Assembly: GCA_016929465.1 (NCBI GenBank)
Contig: JAFGIT010000074.1
Location: 1-11,376, forward strand
Direction of reading: 5' to 3'
Source: JAFGIT01 sp016929465 [NCBI: Candidatus Coatesbacteria bacterium]
Lineage (GTDB): Bacteria; B130-G9
DNA: 11,376 nucleotides
A program made the position numbers and the translations under genes. This document shows, piece after piece, positions 1 to 5,115 of this stretch. The notes beneath the pieces were generated by a model. That model was not told where the DNA came from, did not search any database, and saw nothing but the letters and a program-made list of their open reading frames with translations. Position 1 is the first letter of the stretch. Each line of letters begins with the position of its first letter.

Positions 1-36
1 GCAAAAGCCCTCATAGAAGCCATCACGCTGACCAAA

Positions 37-651
37 CTACTGTCCAATTCCGATGATTAAAACACTCGTGAAAATCGGTGTCAATTGAGCCTTGCCGGTC
101 GGTGTGAGATGGTCCATAAGGCCCGACCAGAAGCCTCGTATCACCTCGCCGTTCTTTCCACCCAGATAGGCCTGCTCCCACGGGTTCTTGGGATCGAGAA
201 AGAGAAAAGGTGTGTTAAATATAATCAGGTCGAACTTCTCGTCCTGCCCTACGTTCTCAAAGAGGTTGCTCTGACGGCATTCGATCCTTGAGTCCACCTC
301 GTGAATTATGGAATTTATCCTCGCACATTTCACGGCCATCGGATTGATGTCGCAGGCAAGAACCCTCGCTGCTTTCGACGCAGCCGAAATGGCTTGAACG
401 CCGGAGCCAGTCCCCATGTCCAGCACTGAATCACCCTCCTCCACCACCAGGTTGTCGGAGAGAAACTCCCCCGCCCAATGCCTGATTGGATCATAGACTG
501 TAGGAAGAATAATTAGAGGCTTATCGCGATAGGTGACACTCCTGACACGTCCCCTGTCTCGAAGAGCCATGAACCTGGCGAGTGATATCATAAGTAGCGT
601 TCTAATACGGCGGCGAACCGACCGGCTAAATAATTGGTCGTGGTCTGGCAT
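37..651 (-). pseudogene. HemK-like SAM-dependent methyltransferase, apparently frameshifted near its C-terminus
   Basis: The frame encodes a class I SAM methyltransferase. Visible are the SAM-binding loop LDMGTGSGV (about residues 77-85), the acidic residue of CDINP (D101) and FNTPF (145-149) in the place of the N-P-P-Y/F motif of HemK/PrmC and RsmC-like enzymes. TVYDPIRHW (51-59) resembles the segment before motif I in HemK relatives. The substrate cannot be told. The frame ends after LTPTGKAQLTPIFTSV with a low-complexity tail (LIIGIGQ). Removing one A from TTTTAA (minus strand, 62-57) restores an open frame reading SSELDSSLVSVMASMRAFA to the window edge, as expected for the end of such a fold. 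So this is either a decayed gene or a sequencing indel, and the true 3' end lies outside. The ATG at 651 has only a weak ribosome site; the frame stays open upstream to a TAA at about 717 without another ATG. Confidence 0.6.
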
Positions 652-759
652 CTGGTCCAGTCTCTCTTTCTCAGGCAGTAAGCCTAGTATCTTGTTCCCG
701 TGATCCTTTGGCGATTATGGCAATTTCGTGGCAATGTCAGCTAAAGCTCCTATCTGGGC

Positions 760-924
760 CTAACCGACGTCCTTGAAGAACTCCATGAGCTCATCGAGCA
801 GATCATCACCGTCCGAATCCCTGGCCTGGGTCTCAGACAGGGCTCTTACTGCGGTTTCTGGCAATTCATTGGTTTGGCTCTTGATCTTTCTGATGTGGGT
901 TTTCACATCGACCCTCGCGGGCAT
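760..924 (-). CDS. small hypothetical protein, 54 aa
   Basis: A short minus-strand frame starting at ATG 924 (GTG 927 is the alternative) and ending at TAG 760. The product begins MPARVDVKTHIRKIKS and ends in a strongly acidic, leucine-rich helix (DGDDLLDELMEFFKDVG). Codon choice and the amphipathic charged composition look protein-like, whereas the plus-strand frames over the same bases look like translated noise. No family is recognised. It lies 108 bases upstream of the methyltransferase and in the same direction. It could be the C-terminal remnant of a longer decayed gene, because short coding-like pieces in other frames lie just upstream. A real but unassigned small gene or a gene fragment are about equally likely. 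Confidence 0.4.
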   Translation of the reverse strand: MPARVDVKTHIRKIKSQTNELPETAVRALSETQARDSDGDDLLDELMEFFKDVG

Positions 925-1361
925 CACTTCACCAATCTTCCGCTATAATGCTGTTTCTTTCCGCGCAAGGTGCGTCTCAGCCGGGCCTCGTGAAGTCAAC
1001 CACTTCGCCGAGGGTTTCAATCAAAATACTACGAATTAATTGTTATGCTGCACGACTCTCTTTGTCAAGCATATTTTCACTCCCAAAGACCAGATTGAGC
1101 GGGAATTGGGGTCGCTCTGATTCGAGTAGTCTATTGCTGGCGATTGGGCGGCTGAAATGGTGCGAGATGCTCGCCTTATCCATTCAGACGACCGCAGCAT
1201 CTGCGATTCAGATTCATGCTGCGCAGCCAGAAGGATTGCAGCCAGGGCGGCCTCCCGACCTTAATAGGACGGCGAGAGCCTATGGTTGCGCTAGCGCTGG
1301 TCCTACATTATTAGAAGGGGAAAGATGGAGATGAGGTTCGACATTCCTCCAGAATAGGACA
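925..1361 (-). other. 437-base stretch without a convincing gene; minus-strand coding-like fragments
   Basis: No complete gene can be supported. On the minus strand a frame is open from about 1260 to a TAA at 1036-1038 (54 residues if started at ATG 1200). It begins with an alanine-rich segment (REAALAAILLAAQ, upstream of that ATG) and contains SEWIRRASR, but matches no family I recognise. A second tiny frame (1024-977) reads ETLGEVVDFTRPG before a TGA. A perfect TTGACA lies at 1063-1068 on the minus strand, but the bases 17 further on (TAACAA) are a poor -10, so a promoter is only possible. The plus-strand frame at 948-1334 is serine/proline-rich noise. Confidence 0.35.
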
Positions 1362-1379
1362 TTAGCTGGAGGAATTGTC
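1340..1379 (-). terminator. hairpin overlapping the stop codon of the nuclease gene
   Basis: ATTCCTCCA (1343-1351) pairs perfectly with TGGAGGAAT (1367-1375) around a 15-base loop, and GAC/GTC extend the stem past a one-base bulge. The TAA of the nuclease gene (1362-1364) is in the loop. There is no T-run after the stem on either strand, so a classical intrinsic terminator is not shown. It may be a 3' mRNA-stabilising hairpin at the end of the restriction-modification transcript. Confidence 0.35.
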
Positions 1380-1991
1380 AGGATGCTCCAGTCCCAATAT
1401 CTTCGCCACGAATTGGGTCCGGGCATAAAATGCCCTGCTTCTACTCCCGTGTCCTGGACCTTTGGTTCTCGGCTGCACAAATACTCCCATCTTGCCGGTC
1501 AAGCAGTCAAAGCCCCGACTGGCGATACACTCCCTGGTCTCTTCGTAGTCCCTCTTAACCTGCTCATAGAGGACCGGGTCGGCGAGGTCGAATGCAGCCA
1601 CCGCAACTAAAAGCGATCTCTCTTCACGCTGTGACTCAAAAAGGCGAGCGCACACCACTGCCCTCTGTAATTTTGAGAGTAGATGACTCTCTTCGAAGGG
1701 CGTCTGTTTGACGTTATAGGGATCGATCATCGTGATTGCCATGGTCTCTTTGACTGCAATTCTGCCACTTTTGAGTCGCTTGAGTGGTACTATCTTCAGC
1801 TCCCATGAGCCAAAATTGGGAGATTTCGCCGAGTTGATCGGAAGCCCGAGATAGCGCTCGAGAACGTGGCCGGCCCATCCCTTGTTCTTCTTGTCGCCCT
1901 TCCAGATAGTCACCTCATATTTGGATGCAAGGGGAACGAGGTCGGTTCCCTCCAGTTGCTTCAACTTCTCTATTGCTTGCTGCCGTTCCAT
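1362..1991 (-). CDS. MutH/Sau3AI-family restriction endonuclease
   Basis: A 209-residue single-domain nuclease that follows the order of E. coli MutH: GWAGHVLERYLGL (38-50, E45 corresponding to MutH E56), SPNFGSWELKIVPL (57-70, with the E-x-K pair E64/K66), KETMAI (81-86), SHLLSKLQRAVV (102-113), a region like the MutH YLQIRPK segment (GVFVQPRTK, 169-177) and AFYARTQFVAKIL (187-199). MutH nicks, and Sau3AI cuts, at GATC with this fold. Where MutH has catalytic D70 this protein has N59, either a subfamily trait or a loss. Sau3AI has two such domains; this protein has one, the size of MutH. It starts at ATG 1991, 17 bases after the methyltransferase stop, so the pair is almost certainly co-transcribed and forms a type II-like system. 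A mismatch-repair MutH is less likely without mutS or mutL nearby. Confidence 0.8.
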   Translation of the reverse strand: MERQQAIEKLKQLEGTDLVPLASKYEVTIWKGDKKNKGWAGHVLERYLGLPINSAKSPNFGSWELKIVPLKRLKSGRIAVKETMAITMIDPYNVKQTPFEESHLLSKLQRAVVCARLFESQREERSLLVAVAAFDLADPVLYEQVKRDYEETRECIASRGFDCLTGKMGVFVQPRTKGPGHGSRSRAFYARTQFVAKILGLEHPDNSSS

Positions 1992-2008
1992 CCGCTATCC
2001 AAGCTCAG

Positions 2009-2911
2009 CTAGAAGTTCAAGGTCGCTTGTCTATTTGCTATAGCGTGCTTCAATCTCTTCTCAGATAGTTTGATGTATTCTGATTCCAGTTCGACCCCCA
2101 AGAACCTCCTACCGCAGTTGATGGCTGCGACACCCGTGGTTGAGCTTCCTGCAAATGGGTCGAACACCAGATCGCCCTCGTCGGTGCAAGATAGAATTAT
2201 CCTCTGCAACAAAGCGACTGGCTTCTGAGTAGGATGCTTGCCAAAAGCCTTTTCGTCACCATTTGGCGCTGTGAACGTCCAGACAGACTTCATCTGCTTC
2301 CCATGATTCATTTCACGCATGGCGTGATAGTTGAAGCGATGTTTAGCCTTCTCGTTCTTTGCGGCCCAGATGATCGTCTCGGTAGCATGAGTGAAGTAAC
2401 GGCAAGATAAATTTGGGGGCGGATTGGGCTTAATCCAGGTTAGATCGTTAAGTATTTTCATGCCCAATTGCTGCATAGCAAAGCCGGCAGAGTGGATGAC
2501 ATGGTGCGTCCCCGAGATCCACATGGTTCCATTTGGCTTGAGTAGATCGCGGCATTGGGAAATCCATGCGGTATTGAATTCGTGGTTGAGATCCGGTCCT
2601 TTGGATTTGTCCCATTTTCCCTTATCCACATTTACCATCTTGCCTGCATGGCACGTGATCCCGCCATTCGAGAGGAAATACGGCGGATCGGCGAAGATCA
2701 TATCGAATAGACCCTTAGGATTCGCGCAGATTTGCGAGTCCATGAACTCGATACAATTGGCCTGATAGAGCCATACCCCAATTTCATCACTCTTGAACAC
2801 GCACTTGTTTGGCGAGTATTCGGTGCTTTGCAATGCCATTGGAGGCTGAGGACCAACCTCGATCTGTGAATTATGGGATCTCGCCATCGACGCCCGGAGT
2901 ATCTTTGCCAT
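2009..2911 (-). CDS. adenine-N6 DNA methyltransferase, M.DpnA-like (GATC expected)
   Basis: A 300-residue beta-class amino-methyltransferase: the catalytic motif comes first (MIFADPPYFLSNGG, DPPY at 75-78) and the SAM-binding motif last (FDPFAGSSTTG, 250-260), with HPTQKP at 226-231. VDKGKWDK (95-102), LKPNGTMWISGT, PNLSCRYFTHATETI (166-180) and KQMKSVW match the DpnA protein of the Streptococcus pneumoniae DpnII system from memory. DpnA methylates the adenine of GATC and can act on single-stranded DNA. The role here would be to protect host DNA from the MutH-like nuclease encoded just downstream. The start is uncertain: ATG 2911 has no clear ribosome site, and ATG 2839 would remove 24 residues that DpnA lacks. 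It is the first gene of the pair, about 110 bases after the DUF2442 gene, on the same strand. Confidence 0.88.
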   Translation of the reverse strand: MAKILRASMARSHNSQIEVGPQPPMALQSTEYSPNKCVFKSDEIGVWLYQANCIEFMDSQICANPKGLFDMIFADPPYFLSNGGITCHAGKMVNVDKGKWDKSKGPDLNHEFNTAWISQCRDLLKPNGTMWISGTHHVIHSAGFAMQQLGMKILNDLTWIKPNPPPNLSCRYFTHATETIIWAAKNEKAKHRFNYHAMREMNHGKQMKSVWTFTAPNGDEKAFGKHPTQKPVALLQRIILSCTDEGDLVFDPFAGSSTTGVAAINCGRRFLGVELESEYIKLSEKRLKHAIANRQATLNF

Positions 2912-3021
2912 ATTACTTTTGTATCGTCTTTGCCGGATTTCTGCAAGGGTGGACGAGCCGGATTGGGCTTGAGCGATCCATGGGAGGGGGGATTTGGTAT
3001 CGCCGAATCTAGATAACTTAC

Positions 3022-3258
3022 CTAATGGCTGCCGCGGAGCAGCCCGGCCACGCTCAAATCCTCATCGAGGTCCGGCCAGTGTATCCCATCGCCATCGCCA
3101 AGCAGCTCGTAATTCGCAAGCTGCTCCTTTGACGCCCCTGCCAAGCGCGGGAACCACACCAGCGGAACCGATATCGTCCGCCCGTCCACAAGCGACACGA
3201 TCAGCTCGTCGTCGGTGAAGCGAATCTCTTGCGCCGATGCGCGTGCCTGAGTGTTCAT
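3022..3258 (-). CDS. DUF2442 family protein
   Basis: A 78-residue protein with the whole DUF2442 pattern: FTDDELIVSLVDGRTISVPL (14-33), WFPRLAGAS, a central charged helix, and the C-terminal signature GIHWPDLDEDLSVAGLLRG (58-76). The family is of unknown biochemistry. It is often found beside DUF4160 genes, in pairs suspected to be toxin-antitoxin modules, and some members carry an extra DNA-binding domain. No DUF4160 gene is present here. It is the last of a run of small same-strand genes, 45 bases after the BrnA/CopG-like gene. A G-rich stretch (GGGGGCC) upstream of ATG 3258 is the only ribosome-site candidate. Confidence 0.85.
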   Translation of the reverse strand: MNTQARASAQEIRFTDDELIVSLVDGRTISVPLVWFPRLAGASKEQLANYELLGDGDGIHWPDLDEDLSVAGLLRGSH

Positions 3259-3303
3259 TACAGGCCCCCATGGGCGGAGCCATTCAGTTCCGACATTGAG
3301 CCA

Positions 3304-3513
3304 CTAATCAAGCCGAGATTTCTCAAGCCTCCTACCGGAGCTCTCTCTTGAGGTCCGCACCCTAGAGATATCCACCTCAAATTCCGCAGGGAAAAGAAAC
3401 TCCTCGAAGTCCGTAATGCTGTGCTCGTCCCAGAATTCCCCAGCCTGGTCTTCCGACTCGAACTCGGCGGGAAGTGTGGTGACAAAATCCGGCTTCACTG
3501 GTTTGTTATTCAA
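3304..3513 (-). CDS. BrnA/CopG-like antitoxin, possibly C-terminally decayed
   Basis: LPAEFESEDQAGEFWDEHSITDFEEFL is the typical N-terminal segment of BrnA/CopG_antitoxin proteins (F-x-S-E-x-x-x-x-F-W-x-x-H-x-x-x-D). These bind a cognate toxin and their own promoter through a C-terminal ribbon-helix-helix. Here the part after EFEVDI is short, basic and unlike a ribbon-helix-helix (SRVRTSRESSGRRLEK), so the DNA-binding end may be lost. The start is not fixed. TTG 3513 sits 13 bases after the HicB-like stop and gives 69 residues; ATG 3543 would overlap the HicB-like gene and give 79. A still longer version from ATG 3618 reads through the HicB gene in another frame and is unlikely. No BrnT toxin gene is adjacent. 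Confidence 0.6.
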   Translation of the reverse strand: MNNKPVKPDFVTTLPAEFESEDQAGEFWDEHSITDFEEFLFPAEFEVDISRVRTSRESSGRRLEKSRLD

Positions 3514-3526
3514 CTCATCTGCGGAA

Positions 3527-3742
3527 TTAGGCCACAGTGACATCCACGTATTCCATCTCTGATGTCGGCTGTGGAATGGGTGCGCCGTCTTGCTTGAGCC
3601 CTTCGATATGGAATTCAATAGCCTCCTTTATGAGCCGAACGACATCTTCCCTCGTCTCGTCCGCAGCAGCACATACGGGGAGGTCAGGAACATAGGCCCC
3701 CCAGCTCGTCGATTCCCTCTCGATCACGATCATGTATTTCAT
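3527..3742 (-). CDS. HicB-like antitoxin domain protein
   Basis: A 71-residue protein of the short HicB-like type: a beta hairpin (YMIVIERESTSWGAYVPDLP), the family's alanine-rich turn (VCAAADET), an alpha helix (REDVVRLIKEAIEFHIEGLK, 31-50) and the closing GAPIPQPTSE followed by a final strand. HicB neutralises the mRNA-cleaving HicA toxin, but HicA would be a short gene beside it and none is seen. It lacks the C-terminal DNA-binding extension of autoregulating HicB proteins. ATG 3742 is well supported by AGGGAAG five bases upstream. The gene lies 13 bases after the DUF2283 stop and is followed at once by the BrnA/CopG-like gene, so the set is likely one transcript. Confidence 0.85.
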   Translation of the reverse strand: MKYMIVIERESTSWGAYVPDLPVCAAADETREDVVRLIKEAIEFHIEGLKQDGAPIPQPTSEMEYVDVTVA

Positions 3743-3755
3743 TGTGCTTCCCTCA

Positions 3756-3905
3756 TTACCAATTGTCGATGTCTATTCCGACAAGATCCCCGTAAGTGTC
3801 GCAATCCAGGACCGGTCCCTCAGATATCTCACTGCTATCCACACTCGGCTTGGCGGAGAGGGCAATGCAAAGAGAGTCGATCTCCAGGAAGCAATTTGAC
3901 CTCAC
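3756..3905 (-). CDS. DUF2283 family small protein (GTG start, short C-terminus)
   Basis: A 49-residue frame that is easily missed because it has no ATG. From GTG 3905 it reads FLEIDSLCIALSAKPSVDSS and then SEGPVLDCDTYGDLVGIDID, which is the DUF2283 pattern: Y-x-P-E-x-D-S-L-Y-I-x-L, then E-I-x-x-G-V-x-L-D-Y-D-x-x-G-x-L-V-G-I-D-I. Two positions that are usually tyrosine are cysteine. The frame stops at D-I-D-N-W, where relatives run a few residues further. The function of the family is unknown; members often sit beside small toxin-antitoxin genes, as here. No clear ribosome site precedes the GTG, so translation may be coupled to the upstream peptide gene (42 bases away), or the gene may be decaying. 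Confidence 0.6.
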   Translation of the reverse strand: MRSNCFLEIDSLCIALSAKPSVDSSEISEGPVLDCDTYGDLVGIDIDNW

Positions 3906-3947
3906 AATCGAGATTATCTACGATGTAAGCCCGGGGATATGGAGAGC

Positions 3948-4070
3948 TCAGGGCAGGAACCTGGTCGAGCTATACTCGGTAATTCTTACGATTTGTTGTT
4001 GACTTTGCCCTATATTAAAAGAGAGAAGCTCTAACACAGCGACAATGATCGTTAAAATAGTTATCGCCAT
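3948..4070 (-). CDS. small one-helix membrane peptide, 40 aa
   Basis: The peptide starts MAITILTIIVAVLELLSF, a single hydrophobic helix. A polar, glutamine-rich piece (NIGQSQQQIVRI) and a short tail ending RFLP follow. ATG 4070 is chosen because a near-perfect ribosome site (AAAGGAGG) lies eight bases upstream; ATG 4076 is two bases from it and too close, and the longer TTG frame from 4139 has no such site. It is the first gene behind a consensus promoter. Length and topology resemble hydrophobic toxic peptides of type I systems and small regulatory membrane proteins, but there is no family match and no antisense RNA is shown. Being first in a transcript of antitoxin-like genes makes it the best candidate here for a toxin or effector. 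Confidence 0.5.
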   Translation of the reverse strand: MAITILTIIVAVLELLSFNIGQSQQQIVRITEYSSTRFLP

Positions 4071-4181
4071 CTTCATCGCCTCCTTTAATCCAAATACCCT
4101 TCCAGGTGCCTTGTCCGCAGATTGAATTCCTGCCCTCAACTCTCTACTTCATGATACATGGACAATATTATATCTATCTTA

Positions 4182-4210
4182 AGTATAATGCCTTTCCAGA
4201 AATATGTCAA
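4182..4210 (-). promoter_or_regulatory. sigma70 promoter of the small-gene cluster
   Basis: On the minus strand TTGACA (4210-4205) and TATACT (4187-4182) are separated by exactly 17 bases, the best sigma70-type match seen in the window. Transcription would start near 4175. That gives a leader of about 100 bases that contains a seven-codon frame (MYHEVES, at about 4160) before the membrane peptide gene. TATAAT just downstream (4172-4167) adds to the AT-rich start region. Confidence 0.7.
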
Positions 4211-4253
4211 GGCGATTCCTCGCCCCAGCTTGACATGACGGCTCGCACCCTCC

Positions 4254-4350
4254 TCCCCCTGAAAGGGGGATACAATCTGTAGCCGTAGGCGGGAGCCTAC
4301 GGGACCGATGGAGCCCCGCAACCTCACCTACACCGGCCCTGAAGGGGCCG
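4254..4350 (+). repeat. left hairpin array of the RAYT element (A-B-C)
   Basis: There are three hairpins in a row. A: CCCCC/GGGGG, loop TGAAA (4254-4270). B: CCGTAGGC/GCCTACGG, loop GGGA (4283-4302), a perfect 8-bp stem. C: CGGCCC/GGGCCG, loop TGAAG (4334-4350), ending 11 bases from the transposase stop codon. The same three recur in reverse order and orientation at 4834-4923. This is the layout of REP/BIME sequences tied to RAYT transposases. Confidence 0.85.
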
Positions 4351-4361
4351 CACAGCTGGCT

Positions 4362-4808
4362 TCACAAAAGAAACCGTTCATCGAATTCAATTCCAGCCTC
4401 AATCAGAAGCTGCCTCAGCTCATCCGCAAACGACACCCTCCTATGATGCGCCTTTTCGGCGTTTATATAATCGACTAGCGCATCTTTATCACGTCTCGAA
4501 TGCGTGAAGGCGCCGTATCCATCCTGCCAGCCAATGAAATCGGGGAATATGCGCTCATCTTTGATCCAGCGCGATGCCTTTGTTTTGACGTCTCTGACGA
4601 GGTCTGCCAGCCGTTGGCATGGGTGAAGAGTCGTGAGAATGTGCACGTGATCCTCGACCGCCCCAATTCGATGAAGGTGGCAATCTCTGTTCTTGATGAG
4701 CCCCCAGATGTATCGGTAGAGAGGCTCACGGTTGGATCCGCAGAGGGAAGGTGTCCTGTTCTTCGTCGAAAAGACAATATGATATAGAATCTGTGTAAAT
4801 GTGGACAT
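4362..4808 (-). mobile_element. REP-associated tyrosine transposase (RAYT), Y1/IS200-like
   Basis: A 148-residue HUH/Y1 transposase. It opens YHIVFSTKNRTP, carries the metal-binding His-x-His at H54-V55-H56 (EDHVHIL) and has the catalytic tyrosine Y98 in WQDGYGAFTHS. It ends with the family's GIEFDERFLL. LADLVRDVKTKASRWI fits the helix between the two motifs. All catalytic parts and a full length are present, so the gene looks intact. RAYTs cut and move short REP hairpins using single-stranded DNA; they are usually domesticated, one copy per site and flanked by their hairpins, which is the arrangement here. No Shine-Dalgarno precedes ATG 4808, consistent with low expression. A mobile IS200 is the alternative, but paired mirror-image hairpin arrays favour RAYT. 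Confidence 0.9.
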
Positions 4809-4833
4809 TATTTCATTGCATTATCTGATTGTA

Positions 4834-4923
4834 CGACCCCTTCAGGGCCGTTTTTGTTCGTTGTCGCATTTCGATCCGTAGGCTCCCGCCTACGGCTACC
4901 ATTGTCAAGCCCTTTCAGGGCTT
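4834..4923 (-). repeat. right hairpin array of the RAYT element (C'-B'-A')
   Basis: This is a mirror image of the left array. C' (4834-4850) is the reverse complement of C with one base changed. B' (4876-4895) has the identical 8-bp stem with loop TCCC. A' is AAGCCC/GGGCTT, loop TTTCA (4907-4923). The A'-B' gap is 11 bases against 12 on the left, and the bases next to B/B' (GTAGCC on the relevant strand) are also shared. The A and A' stems differ in sequence but keep the CCCTGAAAGGG core. Confidence 0.85.
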
Positions 4924-4932
4924 TAGAAGCAC

Positions 4933-4952
4933 CACCATGTTGAAACATGGTG
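4933..4952. repeat. extra TGAA-loop hairpin beside the RAYT element
   Basis: CACCATGT (4933-4940) and ACATGGTG (4945-4952) form a perfect 8-bp stem closed by the tetraloop TGAA. The loop matches the TGAA core of hairpins A and C, but there is no counterpart on the left side. It lies nine bases beyond the right array. Confidence 0.6.
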
Positions 4953-5030
4953 TTAATATTATTGGAGGCTGAGATTTCGACCGCATTGAAATATCGCCTA
5001 AAGAGGTGCGGCGAATCGGCCCGCGGCGTC

Positions 5031-5058
5031 TTGATCTAATCGGCGCTCCCCCTATTAT
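5031..5058 (+). promoter_or_regulatory. probable ftcD promoter
   Basis: TTGATC (5031-5036) and TATTAT (5053-5058) are 16 bases apart, matching sigma70 boxes at 4/6 and 5/6. This would start a leader of about 50 bases. An AAGAGG ribosome site lies about six bases before the ftcD ATG at 5116. The inverted repeat at 5033-5064 overlaps both boxes. Confidence 0.5.
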
Positions 5059-5064
5059 TAGATC
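5033..5064. promoter_or_regulatory. inverted repeat over the ftcD promoter, candidate operator
   Basis: GATCTAAT (5033-5040) and ATTAGATC (5057-5064) form a perfect 8-bp dyad with a 16-base centre, so half-site centres are 24 bases apart. One arm overlaps the -35 box and the other the -10 box. It could be the binding site of a dimeric or tetrameric repressor. Each arm also contains GATC, the site expected for the nearby methyltransferase. Confidence 0.45.
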
Positions 5065-5115
5065 GGACGTTCTAGGCGGACCAGAATTACCGACCATTAA
5101 GATAAGAGGTATGAG

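Noticed and set aside
948-1334. 128-residue plus-strand frame
   Set aside because: Ser/Pro/Gln-rich with no motif or ribosome site; it overlaps minus-strand pieces that look more protein-like.
3304-3618. 104-residue version of the BrnA/CopG-like protein
   Set aside because: Its first part is the HicB-like gene read in another frame and is not protein-like; a start at 3513 or 3543 fits better.
4834-4855. Hairpin C' plus TTTTT as an intrinsic terminator on the plus strand
   Set aside because: No plus-strand gene precedes it, and the hairpin is fully explained as the mirror copy of hairpin C.
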